Below are positions 34,290 to 43,834 of a stretch of DNA of 58,688 nucleotides, in pieces (position 1 is the first letter of the stretch; every line of letters begins with the position of its first letter). A program made the translations under genes and the position numbers. The notes under the pieces are model-generated. The model saw only the letters and a list, made by a program, of their open reading frames with translations. It searched no databases and had not been told where the DNA came from. The DNA is taken from the NCBI GenBank assembly GCA_902168085.1, contig CABHOP010000091.1:1-58688 (forward strand), given 5' to 3'. This DNA comes from an uncultured Bacteroides sp. Its GTDB lineage: Bacteria; Bacteroidota; Bacteroidia; Chitinophagales; Chitinophagaceae.

Positions 34290-35645
34290 ATGAAGAAGTC
34301 ACTGGCAGCCGTATTTTGCGGCATAGTAGGGTTAGGGTTACAACAAGCGCAGGCGCAAAAATGTGGCACAGATCTCATAACAGAAAAACTGATAGCACAG
34401 CGGCCGGAAGCAAAAGAAGCTTTCTTACGCTACCAGGAAGAAGTAAGAGAAAGAGCAGAAAAGTTTGAGGCCCAAATGGCCAACAGTTCAAATAAAACTA
34501 CAGGTAAGTATACTGTACCTTTGGTATTTCACGTAATACTTCGTCAGTCACAAATAGATTCTATAGGCGGCATACAAGGTATTTATAATCGTATTGCCAG
34601 CCAGGTAGCTGTATTGAATACCGATTTCAATGCTGAGAATGCAGATAGTTCTACCATTCCTGCTGTCTTCAAGCCTTTATTTGGTAAAGCCGATATATCA
34701 TTCGGCGTAGCGCATAAGAAACCAGATGGTACCGCAACAACGGGTGTGGAGATAAAGGTAGCCGGCAGCAATTATAATGGCTATGATTTTGGTTCTGCAT
34801 TCCTGGTTAGTACTGCAGGAGGGGGCCTTGATGCCTGGGACAATAAAAAGTACCTCAACATCTGGATAACAGATATTACCAATGGCAATCAACCGGGTCA
34901 GATATTAGGTTATGCTATCAGCCCCAGCTTCGGAAAGAATGTACTGCAAAATGAACAGGCCATAGGCGTGGTTATCGATTTTTTGGCATTTGGTAAACGT
35001 AATCCGTCATCTATCCAAATATTTACCCCCAAGGCTGATAACGGACGCACAATGGTACACGAAATTGGCCACTTCTTTACACTGAACCATATTTGGGGCA
35101 ATACTGCTGTTGGCTCCGGAGTGTGTAGCGATGATGATGGTGTTGCAGATACTCCGCCGCAACAAGATGCCAATCAATCCACATGCCCTACTTACCCAAA
35201 AGCAAACTGTACTAACAGCCCCGGCGGTGAAATGTTTATGAACTTCATGGACTATGTGCATGATGATTGTATGCGTATGTTCACTAAAGGACAGGTAGCC
35301 CGTATGCAATCTGAGTTTACTCCAACGGGCGGTTCATATCAACTACAGTTTAACGTGGCTGCAATGAGCTACCCAACCGATGTAACTTCTTTAGAGTCTG
35401 AAAACACCTTTGATCTGGTACCCAATCCTACCTCAGGTGTCTTTACAGTATCATTTTCTGATGTTAATACGAAGCTGAAAGGTATATCAGTAGTGAATAT
35501 GGTAGGACAGACTATAAAACAGATAACTTCAGGATTACAAAATCAAGGCTTTTCTGTAGACCTTACGGGTATGCAGAAGGGTATCTATATGGTGCAGTGT
35601 CATTTTGAAACAGGTACCGTAACACGGAAAATAGTATTACAATAG
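34290..35645 (+). CDS. secreted pappalysin-like (M43) zinc metalloprotease with type IX sorting domain
   Basis: 451 residues. A signal peptide (~22 residues, ending AQAQ) is followed by a pappalysin-type catalytic domain with the metzincin zinc motif HEIGHFFTLNH (residues 257-267) and a later MNFMDYVHDDCMRMFT Met-turn region. Eight or more Cys suit disulfides outside the cell. The last ~75 residues (LVPNPTSGVFTVSF to KGIYMVQ and TRKIVL) are a type A T9SS C-terminal domain, so export through the outer membrane and surface attachment or release are expected. It lies 32 bp after the BFN gene, but a functional link is unlikely. Confidence 0.94.
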   Translation: MKKSLAAVFCGIVGLGLQQAQAQKCGTDLITEKLIAQRPEAKEAFLRYQEEVRERAEKFEAQMANSSNKTTGKYTVPLVFHVILRQSQIDSIGGIQGIYNRIASQVAVLNTDFNAENADSSTIPAVFKPLFGKADISFGVAHKKPDGTATTGVEIKVAGSNYNGYDFGSAFLVSTAGGGLDAWDNKKYLNIWITDITNGNQPGQILGYAISPSFGKNVLQNEQAIGVVIDFLAFGKRNPSSIQIFTPKADNGRTMVHEIGHFFTLNHIWGNTAVGSGVCSDDDGVADTPPQQDANQSTCPTYPKANCTNSPGGEMFMNFMDYVHDDCMRMFTKGQVARMQSEFTPTGGSYQLQFNVAAMSYPTDVTSLESENTFDLVPNPTSGVFTVSFSDVNTKLKGISVVNMVGQTIKQITSGLQNQGFSVDLTGMQKGIYMVQCHFETGTVTRKIVLQ

Positions 35646-35662
35646 TTGATTACTTTATAGTT

Positions 35663-36805
35663 ATGACAGGGATTTTAAGTGTAGAAGAAGCTATTAAGCA
35701 CCAGTCTAAAGAACTGCAAAGCATTGCAGAGAAAGTAATAAATAAGCAACGCCTTACCCACGAGGAAGGCGTTTTGCTTTTTGAAAAAGGCGAATTGGGT
35801 TTTGTTGGTGCTTTGGCTAACCATATTAACACCTCATTGCACGGTAATAAGGTATACTTCAACCGCAATTTCCACATAGAGCCTACTAATGTATGTGTAT
35901 TCACATGCAACTTCTGTTCATATTCCCGTCAATACAAACATCGTGATGAGGGTTGGGAGCTAAGCATAGAACAGATGATGGATATAGTACGTAAGTATGA
36001 TGGCCAACCAGTTACGGAAGTACACATAGTAGGTGGTGTGCATCCCAAAATGAACCTTGAGTTCTTTTGCGAACTTGTAAGTAAGATAAAAGCGCATCGT
36101 CCGGATTTGCATATAAAAGGATTTACAGCAGTAGAGCTTGATTATATGTTCCGCAAAGCAAAACTGAGTGTAGAAGAAGGGATGAAAGCATTGAATGATG
36201 CAGGCTTGCAATCTATGCCCGGTGGTGGTGCTGAAATATTCCATCCGGATGTGCGAAACCAGATATGTGCCGATAAAGTGGATGGTACCGGCTGGCTTTA
36301 TATCCATGAAACAGCTCATAAACTGGGCATGCAGAGCAATGCTACCATGCTATATGGGCATATTGAGTCTTATGAGCATCGTGTGGACCATATGAGCAGG
36401 CTGCGTGACTTGCAGGATAAAACAGGTGGGTTTAATTGCTTCATACCTCTAAAGTTCAGGAATAAGGATAATGATATGTCGAACGTGCCTGAAACTTCCA
36501 TAATAGAAGACATGCGCCTGTATGCTATAGCGCGCATCTATATGGACAATTTCCGCAACCTGAAAGCTTACTGGCCAATGCTGGGGCGTCAATCGGCACA
36601 GCTTACCCTTTCATTTGGTGTGAATGACCTGGACGGTACGATAGACGATACCACTAAAATATACTCGATGGCCGGTTCTGAAGAACAAACACCATCAATG
36701 AGCACAGAAGATTTATGCGACCTTATTACTGCTGTAGGTAAACTTCCTGTAGAAAGAGATACGCTGTACAATGAGATTAAGATATACGATGAAGCGGTAG
36801 CTTAA
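35663..36805 (+). CDS. mqnE: aminofutalosine synthase
   Basis: 380 residues. The radical-SAM motif CVFTCNFC (Cys 78, 82, 85) binds the cluster. GGVHPKMNLEFF, then SMPGGGAEIFHPDVR and ATMLYGHIESYEHRVDHMSRLRDLQ separate MqnE from the related MqnC. The enzyme joins 3-(1-carboxyvinyloxy)benzoate to SAM-derived adenosyl in the futalosine route to menaquinone. Finding it implies that this organism uses MqnA-D rather than the classical Men pathway; the other genes are not in the window. It starts 17 bp after the metalloprotease stop and ends at a bidirectional hairpin. Confidence 0.95.
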   Translation: MTGILSVEEAIKHQSKELQSIAEKVINKQRLTHEEGVLLFEKGELGFVGALANHINTSLHGNKVYFNRNFHIEPTNVCVFTCNFCSYSRQYKHRDEGWELSIEQMMDIVRKYDGQPVTEVHIVGGVHPKMNLEFFCELVSKIKAHRPDLHIKGFTAVELDYMFRKAKLSVEEGMKALNDAGLQSMPGGGAEIFHPDVRNQICADKVDGTGWLYIHETAHKLGMQSNATMLYGHIESYEHRVDHMSRLRDLQDKTGGFNCFIPLKFRNKDNDMSNVPETSIIEDMRLYAIARIYMDNFRNLKAYWPMLGRQSAQLTLSFGVNDLDGTIDDTTKIYSMAGSEEQTPSMSTEDLCDLITAVGKLPVERDTLYNEIKIYDEAVA

Positions 36806-36828
36806 TAATCGATTGTTCTTAAATAAGA

Positions 36829-36860
36829 AAAGGTAGTGCTATACAGTACTACCTTTCTTT
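36829..36860. terminator. bidirectional terminator after mqnE
   Basis: Stem AAAGGTAGT/ACTACCTTT with an inner loop; A and T tracts on both sides serve the convergent mqnE and MFS genes. Confidence 0.82.
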
Positions 36861-36877
36861 TTGCAATAACTGTAATA

Positions 36878-38104
36878 CTAATGCTCCAGGAAATTCAGGT
36901 CTTTGCCAAATGTTTCTTCGGTCATTAAGCCAGCCACAATACTTATCGTCATAACTATAGCACCGGTAATAGCTGCAGCGTTCACAAACCCATATGCAGG
37001 CTGCAATGCCTGAAATAACATTACGATTAGCGGTAAAGCCCCTCTAACTACGTTAGGTACTGTAGTAGCCGCAGTGGCACGTAGATTGGTGCCAAAATGC
37101 TCAGCGGCCATGGTAACAAAAATGGCCCAAAAACCAGTCCCGAAACCCATCAATGCACAAATAGCATACATACGCGTAGCACTGCTGCTACCTTGCGTAA
37201 AGTATAGCACAATGCCAACTACTGTAATGCCATAGAATATAAAAAGTGCTCTTTTCCTGCTTTTCAAATATTGGCTCAGTAGCCCTATAGCTATATCTCC
37301 TATGGATATAGCAACATATGCAAACATGATGCCCTTGCCCGGATTGATCTCCTCTTCTATGCCAAATGCTTTACCGAATTCTTTAGAAAAGCTAACCAAT
37401 ATGCCAATAACATACCATGTGGGTAACCCAATCAATATGCTAAGTATATACTTTTTGAAACGCGGACCATTGGTGAAAAACATCAGGACATTGCCTTTTT
37501 GCACATCTGCATGTTGAATGTTCTTGAACATACCAGATTCAAAGACAGAGATACGAAGCAATAGCAACAGTAAGCCTAAGCCACCACCAATAAAGTAGCA
37601 AACACGCCAGTCAAATATTTGGGCAATAAAATATGCTACCACAGCGCCTGTCAACCCTATGCCTGCAACAAGAGAAGTAGCTACCCCACGCTTTTCTTTA
37701 GGGATAAGCTCGCTAACCAATGTTATCCCGGCCCCCAGTTCTCCGGCAAGGCCAATACCGGCAATGAAACGGGCAAGGCTATACTGGTCTACCGTTTGTA
37801 CAAAACCATTGGCAATGTTAGCAAGAGAATAAAGTAGTATAGAACCAAACAAAACACTGAGCCGCCCTTTCTTATCGCCCATCATACCCCACAGTATGCC
37901 ACCTAGTAAAAGCCCCCACATTTGGTGCCCAATGATAGCCATACCATCGCTGGCAATAAGCTCATCAGACAAACCTAAGCTTTTAAGGCTTTTTACACGG
38001 ACAATGCTAAAAAGTAAGAGGTCGTATATATCTACAAAGTAACCTAAAGAGGCTACTATTACAGGGACACTTAATAAAGAGGCAGCCTTTTTATTTTGCT
38101 CCAT
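36878..38104 (-). CDS. MFS transporter, metabolite:H+ symporter-like
   Basis: 408 residues, 12 helices. The helix 2-3 loop reads LLGGILWGMMGDKKGRLSVL and the ARFIAGIGLAGELGAGITLVSE helix with the following LIPKEKRGVATSL is the hallmark of the sugar-transporter/metabolite symporter branch (ShiA, ProP, KgtP relatives). The substrate cannot be assigned. Its first codons overlap the end of the DedA gene by 14 bp, so the two are cotranscribed leftward. It is closed by the bidirectional terminator before mqnE. Confidence 0.9.
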   Translation of the reverse strand: MEQNKKAASLLSVPVIVASLGYFVDIYDLLLFSIVRVKSLKSLGLSDELIASDGMAIIGHQMWGLLLGGILWGMMGDKKGRLSVLFGSILLYSLANIANGFVQTVDQYSLARFIAGIGLAGELGAGITLVSELIPKEKRGVATSLVAGIGLTGAVVAYFIAQIFDWRVCYFIGGGLGLLLLLLRISVFESGMFKNIQHADVQKGNVLMFFTNGPRFKKYILSILIGLPTWYVIGILVSFSKEFGKAFGIEEEINPGKGIMFAYVAISIGDIAIGLLSQYLKSRKRALFIFYGITVVGIVLYFTQGSSSATRMYAICALMGFGTGFWAIFVTMAAEHFGTNLRATAATTVPNVVRGALPLIVMLFQALQPAYGFVNAAAITGAIVMTISIVAGLMTEETFGKDLNFLEH

Positions 38105-38819
38105 TTGACTGATCGGAAGATTTGTTGTCCATAGTTTCCTCCAACATATCTTTCGTCACTTCAAGTATGGGTGATTTCTTTTTCCCAAAGAACATTTTAA
38201 ACAGTACCGGAGCAGTTGTAACGAGGATCAACCCAATTACTATTTTTTCAAAATTGTGTTTTACCCATTCATTTTCTCCAAGAAAATAACCGGCAAGGGT
38301 CATACTTCCTACCCAGGAAATACAGCCTACGACATTAAAGAAGAAGAATTTTTTCCTATCCATAGCTACTACACCAGCCACAATCGGGGCAAATGTGCGT
38401 ACGATAGGCAGGAAGCGGGCAAGGATAACAGCGCTGCCCCCACGTTTATCATAAAACTCTTTGGCCTGCAGCACATGCTTTCGTTTAAAGAGCAGTGTAT
38501 CCCGCTTTTCAAATAATAATGGCCCTGTTTTGCGACCGAACCAATAACCTACAGCATTGCCAATAATGCCCGCTACTGTTATCAGGGATATCCAATAGGC
38601 AAGATTGGCAAAGTCGTTATTGAACGGACTTTTAGAGTTGGCAATCATTAAACCTGTAACAAACAGCAACGAGTCACCGGGTAGGAAGAAACCTACAAAC
38701 AAGCCGGTTTCAGCAAAAATGATAAAAGCAACGAGGTATAAACCTCCATATAGGGTCACCAGATGCGCCAGTTTTTCGGCGTTCATCAATTCTTTCAGCA
38801 AATCGATAATATCGTTCAT
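38091..38819 (-). CDS. DedA/VTT-domain membrane protein
   Basis: 242 residues with about five or six hydrophobic segments. The family's LPGDSLLFVTGLM, the GNAVGYWFGRKTGP block and the ARFLPIVRTFAPIVAGVVAM arginine-rich reentrant region are all present. DedA-family proteins are now linked to flipping of undecaprenyl phosphate or phospholipids and to membrane homeostasis. A charged Lys-rich tail with DMLEETMDNKSSDQSNG follows the last helix. The 14-bp overlap with the MFS gene indicates coupled expression. Confidence 0.93.
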   Translation of the reverse strand: MNDIIDLLKELMNAEKLAHLVTLYGGLYLVAFIIFAETGLFVGFFLPGDSLLFVTGLMIANSKSPFNNDFANLAYWISLITVAGIIGNAVGYWFGRKTGPLLFEKRDTLLFKRKHVLQAKEFYDKRGGSAVILARFLPIVRTFAPIVAGVVAMDRKKFFFFNVVGCISWVGSMTLAGYFLGENEWVKHNFEKIVIGLILVTTAPVLFKMFFGKKKSPILEVTKDMLEETMDNKSSDQSNGAK

Positions 38820-38901
38820 TATTATTTGTTGGAGGCGTGAAAATAGGTAATTCTGTACAAATCAGGTGCGTAGATCAAGTATATATTGTAAAAGCATACC
38901 A

Positions 38902-40296
38902 TTAATCCACCAGCGCGCCTTCCCATTTGCTTACAACCGCCGTTGCCACGCTATTACCTACCACATTGGTAGCGCTGCGGCCCATATCCAGCAGCGGATC
39001 TATGCCCAGCAAAAGAGCAAGCCCTGCTTCCGGTATATTAAACGTTGCCAATGTTCCGGCAATGACAACTAATGAAGCCCTGGGGACACCTGCTATACCC
39101 TTACTGGTAAGCATCAATACTAATAACATACTCATTTGTGTACCAAAATCAAGATGAATACCGTAAGACTGGGCTATAAATAAAGATGCAAACGTCATAT
39201 ACATCATGGAGCCATCCAGGTTAAACGAATACCCAAGTGGCAAAACGAAACTTACAATACGATTATTACAGCCAAAGCGTTCCAGTTCCAGCATGGTTTT
39301 CGGAAAGGCTGCTTCACTGCTGCTGGTACTGAAAGCCAGCAAAGTAGGCTCTTTTATTCTTTTAACGAGTGTTACTACTCTCTTACCTAAAAACAACCCA
39401 CCTGCAAGTATCAATACAAGCCATAGCAGCAGCAATCCCAAATAAAACTCGCCAATGAATATGGAATAAGTACCAAGTATACCTAAGCCTTGCTTGGCGA
39501 TTATCGCTGTCATAGCACCAAATACTGCTACCGGGGCAAAGTTCATGACATAAGCGGTTATTTTCAGAATAACATGAGAGAATGCGTCCATGGCTTTGAT
39601 TACTATTTCCCCCTTCTCCCCTATTGCAGCAGTTGCTACTCCGAAGAATAATGAAAAGACCACTATCTGAAGTATCTCGTTTCGAGCCATCGATTCGAAT
39701 ACGCTGGATGGAAAAACGTGATATAAAAATTCTTTCAAGGTAAGTGCAGTTTTCTTAATACCGGTATCCATACCAACATCGGGCAATGGCAGATGCATGG
39801 CCATACCTGGTTTGAAAAAGTTTACAAGCATCATACCTAATAACAGGCTCATAAAAGATGCAGAGAAAAACCATAGTAAGGTTTTACCTCCTATTCTGCC
39901 TACAGCTTTCATATCCCCCAGTTTGGCAACACCTACTACCAGTGTGGTAAATACCAATGGAGCCACTATCATTTTTATCAACCGGAGAAAGATATCGGCT
40001 AGCAAAGAGAATGGTTCTAATTTGCTATCTCTTTCTGCCAAAGCTTCCGCTTTCGCTTTTACCAGCGCTGCACGCTCAGTTGATAATTGCAGATAGGCAT
40101 TCGTGGTAGTATCTGTGATAGCAGCCAAATCACTTTGCATCTTTTTAATAGCGGTTTCTGCACTTGCTATGGTTACATTCTGATTTTTTACATATCCGTT
40201 ATTCAGAATAAAACCTAATGCAATACCTGCCACTAATGCTATAACAATATATAAGGTTAGCCGGCTCTTTTTATTACTACTTTGTATTACTGCCAT
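38902..40296 (-). CDS. dicarboxylate/amino acid:cation symporter (DAACS family) with a coiled-coil insert
   Basis: 464 residues, normal core for GltP/DctA-type transporters: FLRLIKMIVAPLVFTTLVVG, then AAIGEKGE, the serine-rich reentrant hairpin STSSSEAAFPKTM and LDGSMMYMTFASLFIAQ with the NMDGT-type motif reading NLDGS. It should import glutamate, aspartate or C4-dicarboxylates with H+ or Na+. Oddly, between the first and second helices there is an extra ~60-residue polar, Ala/Glu/Lys-rich segment (residues ~33-95) that could be an extracytoplasmic coiled coil. It is a separate transcription unit from the DedA gene. Confidence 0.93.
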   Translation of the reverse strand: MAVIQSSNKKSRLTLYIVIALVAGIALGFILNNGYVKNQNVTIASAETAIKKMQSDLAAITDTTTNAYLQLSTERAALVKAKAEALAERDSKLEPFSLLADIFLRLIKMIVAPLVFTTLVVGVAKLGDMKAVGRIGGKTLLWFFSASFMSLLLGMMLVNFFKPGMAMHLPLPDVGMDTGIKKTALTLKEFLYHVFPSSVFESMARNEILQIVVFSLFFGVATAAIGEKGEIVIKAMDAFSHVILKITAYVMNFAPVAVFGAMTAIIAKQGLGILGTYSIFIGEFYLGLLLLWLVLILAGGLFLGKRVVTLVKRIKEPTLLAFSTSSSEAAFPKTMLELERFGCNNRIVSFVLPLGYSFNLDGSMMYMTFASLFIAQSYGIHLDFGTQMSMLLVLMLTSKGIAGVPRASLVVIAGTLATFNIPEAGLALLLGIDPLLDMGRSATNVVGNSVATAVVSKWEGALVD

Positions 40297-40333
40297 TAGT
40301 ATTTATTAGGGCGCTAAGATAATGTTTGATAGG

Positions 40334-41227
40334 TTAATAGTGCAGTTTATCGGCAACAGATACATTGCCTTGTAAGCCACCGGTGTGTATACAGAGTATG
40401 CGCGCATTGGTATCAAAAAAGCCGTTGTGTAACTGCTCTTCAAGCCCCATCATCATTTTGGCTGTGTAAACAAGGTCAAGGGGAATATTATTCATTTCGT
40501 TAAAAGTATTCATGAACGATAACTGTTCTTCAGTCCACTTCCCAAAACCGCCATTATGCCAATCATCAAATAGCTGCCAATGGGTGTTGTTTTCTAAATA
40601 CAGATATTTTGCAACTTCTTCCTGTAGATATTTGCCGCCTTTCATAGGTACATAGCCCAATAAGGAAATATCTGCATTCAATGCATTTCTTAATCCGATG
40701 AAAGTAGTACCCGTACCTAAAGAAAGGCAAACGTGTGTATAGCCTGCCGGAATATATTGAGCAATCTCCTCACAGCCCAACCTACCCTGCTCATTTGCAC
40801 CGCCTTCGGGTATGATGAACGGTGCATTGTAGGTTATAGATAGCTGTTGCAAATAATCCGGCTCTGCTTTAAGATTGTATTCTTCATAGGATATGGGCAC
40901 CAGTTGCATGCCATAGGATTGACATGCTTTCAGTGTTTCGGTATTTGTATTATATCCTCGTACAATGCCAATAGCAGTTATTCCGTAATAATGTGCAGCG
41001 GCGGCGGTAGCTATCAGGTGATTGGAGTAAGCACCACCAAATGTCAAAACAGAACTAAATTGATGCGCTTTTGCATAGGCAATATTATGCTTCAACTTAT
41101 ACCATTTATTTCCCGAAACAATGGGGTGAACCATATCCAGCCGGAGCATGTCTATAGCACTTACTCTGTTATTGTACCAGGTTTTATTAAGATGCTGTAT
41201 TGGCGGCACCTTAAGAATTGTATCCAT
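40334..41227 (-). CDS. PLP-dependent ACC deaminase / D-cysteine desulfhydrase family enzyme
   Basis: 297 residues. The PLP lysine block is HPIVSGNKWYKLKHNI; VLTFGGAYSNHLIATAAAAH follows, and LSLGTGTTFIGLRNAL holds the phosphate loop. Members deaminate 1-aminocyclopropane-1-carboxylate or release H2S from D-cysteine; bacterial members without plant contact are more often desulfhydrases, so that is the likelier role. It overlaps the era stop by 17 bp and is cotranscribed. It is slightly shorter than E. coli DcyD (~328), mainly at the C-terminus. Confidence 0.9.
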   Translation of the reverse strand: MDTILKVPPIQHLNKTWYNNRVSAIDMLRLDMVHPIVSGNKWYKLKHNIAYAKAHQFSSVLTFGGAYSNHLIATAAAAHYYGITAIGIVRGYNTNTETLKACQSYGMQLVPISYEEYNLKAEPDYLQQLSITYNAPFIIPEGGANEQGRLGCEEIAQYIPAGYTHVCLSLGTGTTFIGLRNALNADISLLGYVPMKGGKYLQEEVAKYLYLENNTHWQLFDDWHNGGFGKWTEEQLSFMNTFNEMNNIPLDLVYTAKMMMGLEEQLHNGFFDTNARILCIHTGGLQGNVSVADKLHY

Positions 41228-42110
41228 ATTCTTTCAGGTAATTATCATTGTCCCGCCATTTGGGACGCACTTTTATAAACAGCTCCAGGTGCACCTTTGC
41301 TTGCAGAAACTCTTCAATATGCTTACGTGCATTAATACCCAGCTGTTTTATCATACTACCACCCTTGCCTATCATTATCACCTTTTGGGTTTCGCGGCTT
41401 ACAATGATTTCTGCCTTGATGACATTCAGCGTTGGCTTTTCCTCAAAAGACTGGATGATAACTGCTGTATGATATGGTATCTCCTCATGATATAGTTCAT
41501 ATATCTGCTGACGTATCAACTCACTTACGAAAAAGCGAACCGGCCTGTCAGACATGCTATCTTCCGGGTAAAATGGTGGAGCCTCCGGTAGATGCTTTAA
41601 TATAGTAGGTACTATTCTGTCCACATATCTTTTATCCTTGGCCGATACGGCAAATACCTCAAACTTGGGAAACCTTTCCTTGTAGCTTCTTACTACTTCT
41701 TCTACTTCTTTATTATTCTTTAAAAGGTCTGCTTTATTAAGTATCAATAATACAGGCACCTTCAATTTCAGCGTACTTAATACTTGTTCGAAATCTTCTA
41801 CAGGTTGTGTAATGTCATGTAATAATATCGCTACATCGGCATCTTCAAGGGCACTTTTTACATGTTGCATCATTTTTTGATGAAGCTTATATTTAGGCTC
41901 AATGATGCCGGGTGTATCAGAAAAAATGATCTGATATTCAGGCTCAGTAAGAATCCCCAATATCCTGTGCCTTGTTGTTTGTACTTTGGCAGATGTGATT
42001 ACTAATTGCTCGCCCAAAAGAGCATTTAACAAGGTTGATTTACCGGCATTAGGAGCACCAAAAATGTTTACAAATCCTGCCTTGTGTGTAGTTTGTGCCG
42101 GTTCTTTCAT
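41211..42110 (-). CDS. era: GTPase Era
   Basis: 299 residues, full length. The G domain has GAPNAGKS (18-25), the TTRHRILG switch, DTPGI (G3) and LNKADLL (G4). The C-terminal KH domain begins near residue 210 (IPYHTAVIIQSFEE) and carries KVIMIGKGGSMIKQLGINAR. Era binds the 3' end of 16S rRNA during 30S assembly. It heads a leftward transcript into the PLP enzyme. The 253-bp region between its start and the response regulator contains no recognised gene and only AT-rich sequence. Confidence 0.96.
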   Translation of the reverse strand: MKEPAQTTHKAGFVNIFGAPNAGKSTLLNALLGEQLVITSAKVQTTRHRILGILTEPEYQIIFSDTPGIIEPKYKLHQKMMQHVKSALEDADVAILLHDITQPVEDFEQVLSTLKLKVPVLLILNKADLLKNNKEVEEVVRSYKERFPKFEVFAVSAKDKRYVDRIVPTILKHLPEAPPFYPEDSMSDRPVRFFVSELIRQQIYELYHEEIPYHTAVIIQSFEEKPTLNVIKAEIIVSRETQKVIMIGKGGSMIKQLGINARKHIEEFLQAKVHLELFIKVRPKWRDNDNYLKEYGYNS

Positions 42111-42363
42111 ATAAACGATTGCCGTAGATTAATTGCCCCGAAATTACACAGTTTTTTCGACGACTATAATACTGCATTTGGTTACATATATTCCGGTTTG
42201 CATTTTTCATTATTAATTAAACTGTAAGTAACTTAGCACGCAATACATTATTTATGTATAATATTTAAATGTGGCATCTTCTACATTCGTGCACGATATT
42301 TTTAGCCCGTTAAATACCCCATTATCCCTATCTTAGTTTAACGAAATAAAGTGGACTGTAATT

Positions 42364-42807
42364 ATGGACAAAGTAGACAATGAAAATATGGAGGTATTGC
42401 TTGCTGAAGATGACCAGGACGATGTATTATTATTTCAGTTGGCATTGAAAGAAATGACCTTCCCCACGCATTTAAGACATGCTGAAAACGGAGAGGTTCT
42501 ATTTACTTTATTGAAACAATACATTCCAGACCTATTATTTCTAGATATTCATATGCCGTGCAAGGATGGTGTATCCTGCATAATAGAAATAAGAAAAAAT
42601 AAAGAATACGATAATCTACCGGTTGTAATGTATACTTCTCATAGCACAGAGAACTATATTGATGATTGTTTTAGAAATGGCGCTAATCTTTACCTTATCA
42701 AGAATAAAACGTTCAGAGAACTGGTAGAAAACTTGCGTACCATATTTTCTTTCGATTGGAAAAAACAGATGTTTTATCCACCTAAACAACAATTCGTATT
42801 GAGCTAA
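42364..42807 (+). CDS. single-domain response regulator
   Basis: 147 residues, only a receiver domain. The acidic pocket is Glu15-Asp16-Asp17, the phospho-acceptor is Asp61 in LLFLDIHMPCKDG, the switch Thr is in VVMYTSHS (Thr91) and the conserved Lys is in YLIKNKTF (Lys113). It resembles the Rcp1-like receivers found in Bacteroidota, usually paired with a hybrid or PAS kinase; none is adjacent. It probably acts by protein-protein contact, for instance in a phosphorelay. A leader of ~80 bp precedes it and a perfect terminator follows. Confidence 0.93.
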   Translation: MDKVDNENMEVLLAEDDQDDVLLFQLALKEMTFPTHLRHAENGEVLFTLLKQYIPDLLFLDIHMPCKDGVSCIIEIRKNKEYDNLPVVMYTSHSTENYIDDCFRNGANLYLIKNKTFRELVENLRTIFSFDWKKQMFYPPKQQFVLS

Positions 42808-42814
42808 GACATAG

Positions 42815-42839
42815 GCCAGGCAAGTAGCCTGGCTTTTTT
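42815..42839 (+). terminator. terminator after the response regulator
   Basis: 7-bp GC stem GCCAGGC/GCCTGGC with AAGTA loop and a seven-base T run. Confidence 0.92.
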
Positions 42840-42908
42840 ATGTTTATAAGCAACGAATTTAAAATAATAGCAATAAGATGATAATTTGTTAAAATAAAAA
42901 AGAAAAAC

Positions 42909-42939
42909 TTTGTTTATTAAATATCGTTCCCTACCTTTG
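42909..42939 (+). promoter_or_regulatory. promoter of the initiator tRNA
   Basis: TTTG at 42909-42912, 19-bp spacer, then TACCTTTG at 42932-42939. The predicted start lies a few bases before the tRNA 5' end at 42949. It is one of the clearest -33/-7 pairs in the window. Confidence 0.75.
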
Positions 42940-42948
42940 CATCCTCAT

Positions 42949-43020
<72 letters not shown>

Positions 43021-43026
43021 CTTCAG

Positions 43027-43060
43027 AAAAGCCACATTGTACATCAATGTGGCTTTTGTT
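43027..43060 (+). terminator. terminator of the initiator tRNA
   Basis: 13-bp perfect stem AAAAGCCACATTG/CAATGTGGCTTTT with TACAT loop and a T-rich tail, six bases after the tRNA. Confidence 0.9.
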
Positions 43061-43150
43061 TTCATTCAATTATTCAGATCCATTCAATAAAGGGTATTTT
43101 TCACATTGTTGTTTCACTGCTAAGTGCTTAGTTTTGTTTAGCATGCATAT

Positions 43151-43162
43151 CATGTGCACATG
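43151..43162. promoter_or_regulatory. perfect 12-bp palindrome CATGTGCACATG
   Basis: Self-complementary and extended by a second overlapping GCACATG. It lies about 60 bp upstream of the next gene's start, the position of an operator. The protein that would bind it is unknown. Confidence 0.35.
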
Positions 43163-43221
43163 CACATGTTACCTATGTTTTTAAATAGGCCATCTGAATG
43201 CCGAAACGCAATGTGGAGATA

Positions 43222-43725
43222 ATGAAAAATAGCACCCCTACTGCAAATATTAAAAATTACAAAACCGCTAAGCGTGCTCTTGATATTAAACTTGCTCCAG
43301 AGCAAAGCTTTAAAGACTTGTTGCGCATATGCAATGATTTCAAAAGCTCTATAAATATATTGCTTGCAGATGTAGAAGAGAATAGCGTAGTGGATACTTT
43401 ATCTTTCGACGATAAAAAAATATGGATGACCATAACAGTTGATAGTTTATCCAGTATCAAGTTTATAGATATCATTACTACTGCCGCTATAAACTCCAAA
43501 GCTCACAACCATTTGGAGCATACTGCTTTTCTCGCCAGCTATATTGCGGAACGTTTTCATGAAAAGGCCAATACCCGTAAAATAGAACGATTATTATCAG
43601 TAATACAGTTATTATCCAATGTTTTCGAGTCGGGCACAAAGGTGACGTTGTATGAGGTAGAACCGTTTAAAATATTACAACAGCCTAAATATAAAGAAGT
43701 ATACATCCTGCGTATTGCAAGGTAA
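43222..43725 (+). CDS. hypothetical protein
   Basis: About 167 residues from ATG 43222, which has GGAG five to eight bases upstream; the frame is also open from an ATG at 43198. No domain is recognised. The protein is soluble, Lys/Asn-rich and helical in the N-terminal half. It has a second part with LEHTAFLASYIAERFHEKAN, RKIERLLSVIQLLSNVFESG and a C-terminal EVYILRIAR strand. It stands alone between the tRNA terminator and a lipoprotein gene. The palindrome at 43151 may control it. Confidence 0.7.
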   Translation: MKNSTPTANIKNYKTAKRALDIKLAPEQSFKDLLRICNDFKSSINILLADVEENSVVDTLSFDDKKIWMTITVDSLSSIKFIDIITTAAINSKAHNHLEHTAFLASYIAERFHEKANTRKIERLLSVIQLLSNVFESGTKVTLYEVEPFKILQQPKYKEVYILRIAR

Positions 43726-43834
43726 CCTGCTTAGCCGCCACTAACAATTGATTAACTAACTAAAAACATCCGGATAACAACACACATAAGCATATCCACC
43801 ATATCTTTACAAAAAATATAAAGCACAATACACA

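Noticed and set aside
36878-38819. Frameshift between the MFS and DedA genes
   Set aside because: The 14-bp overlap is of two complete, separate frames, each with its own full domain.
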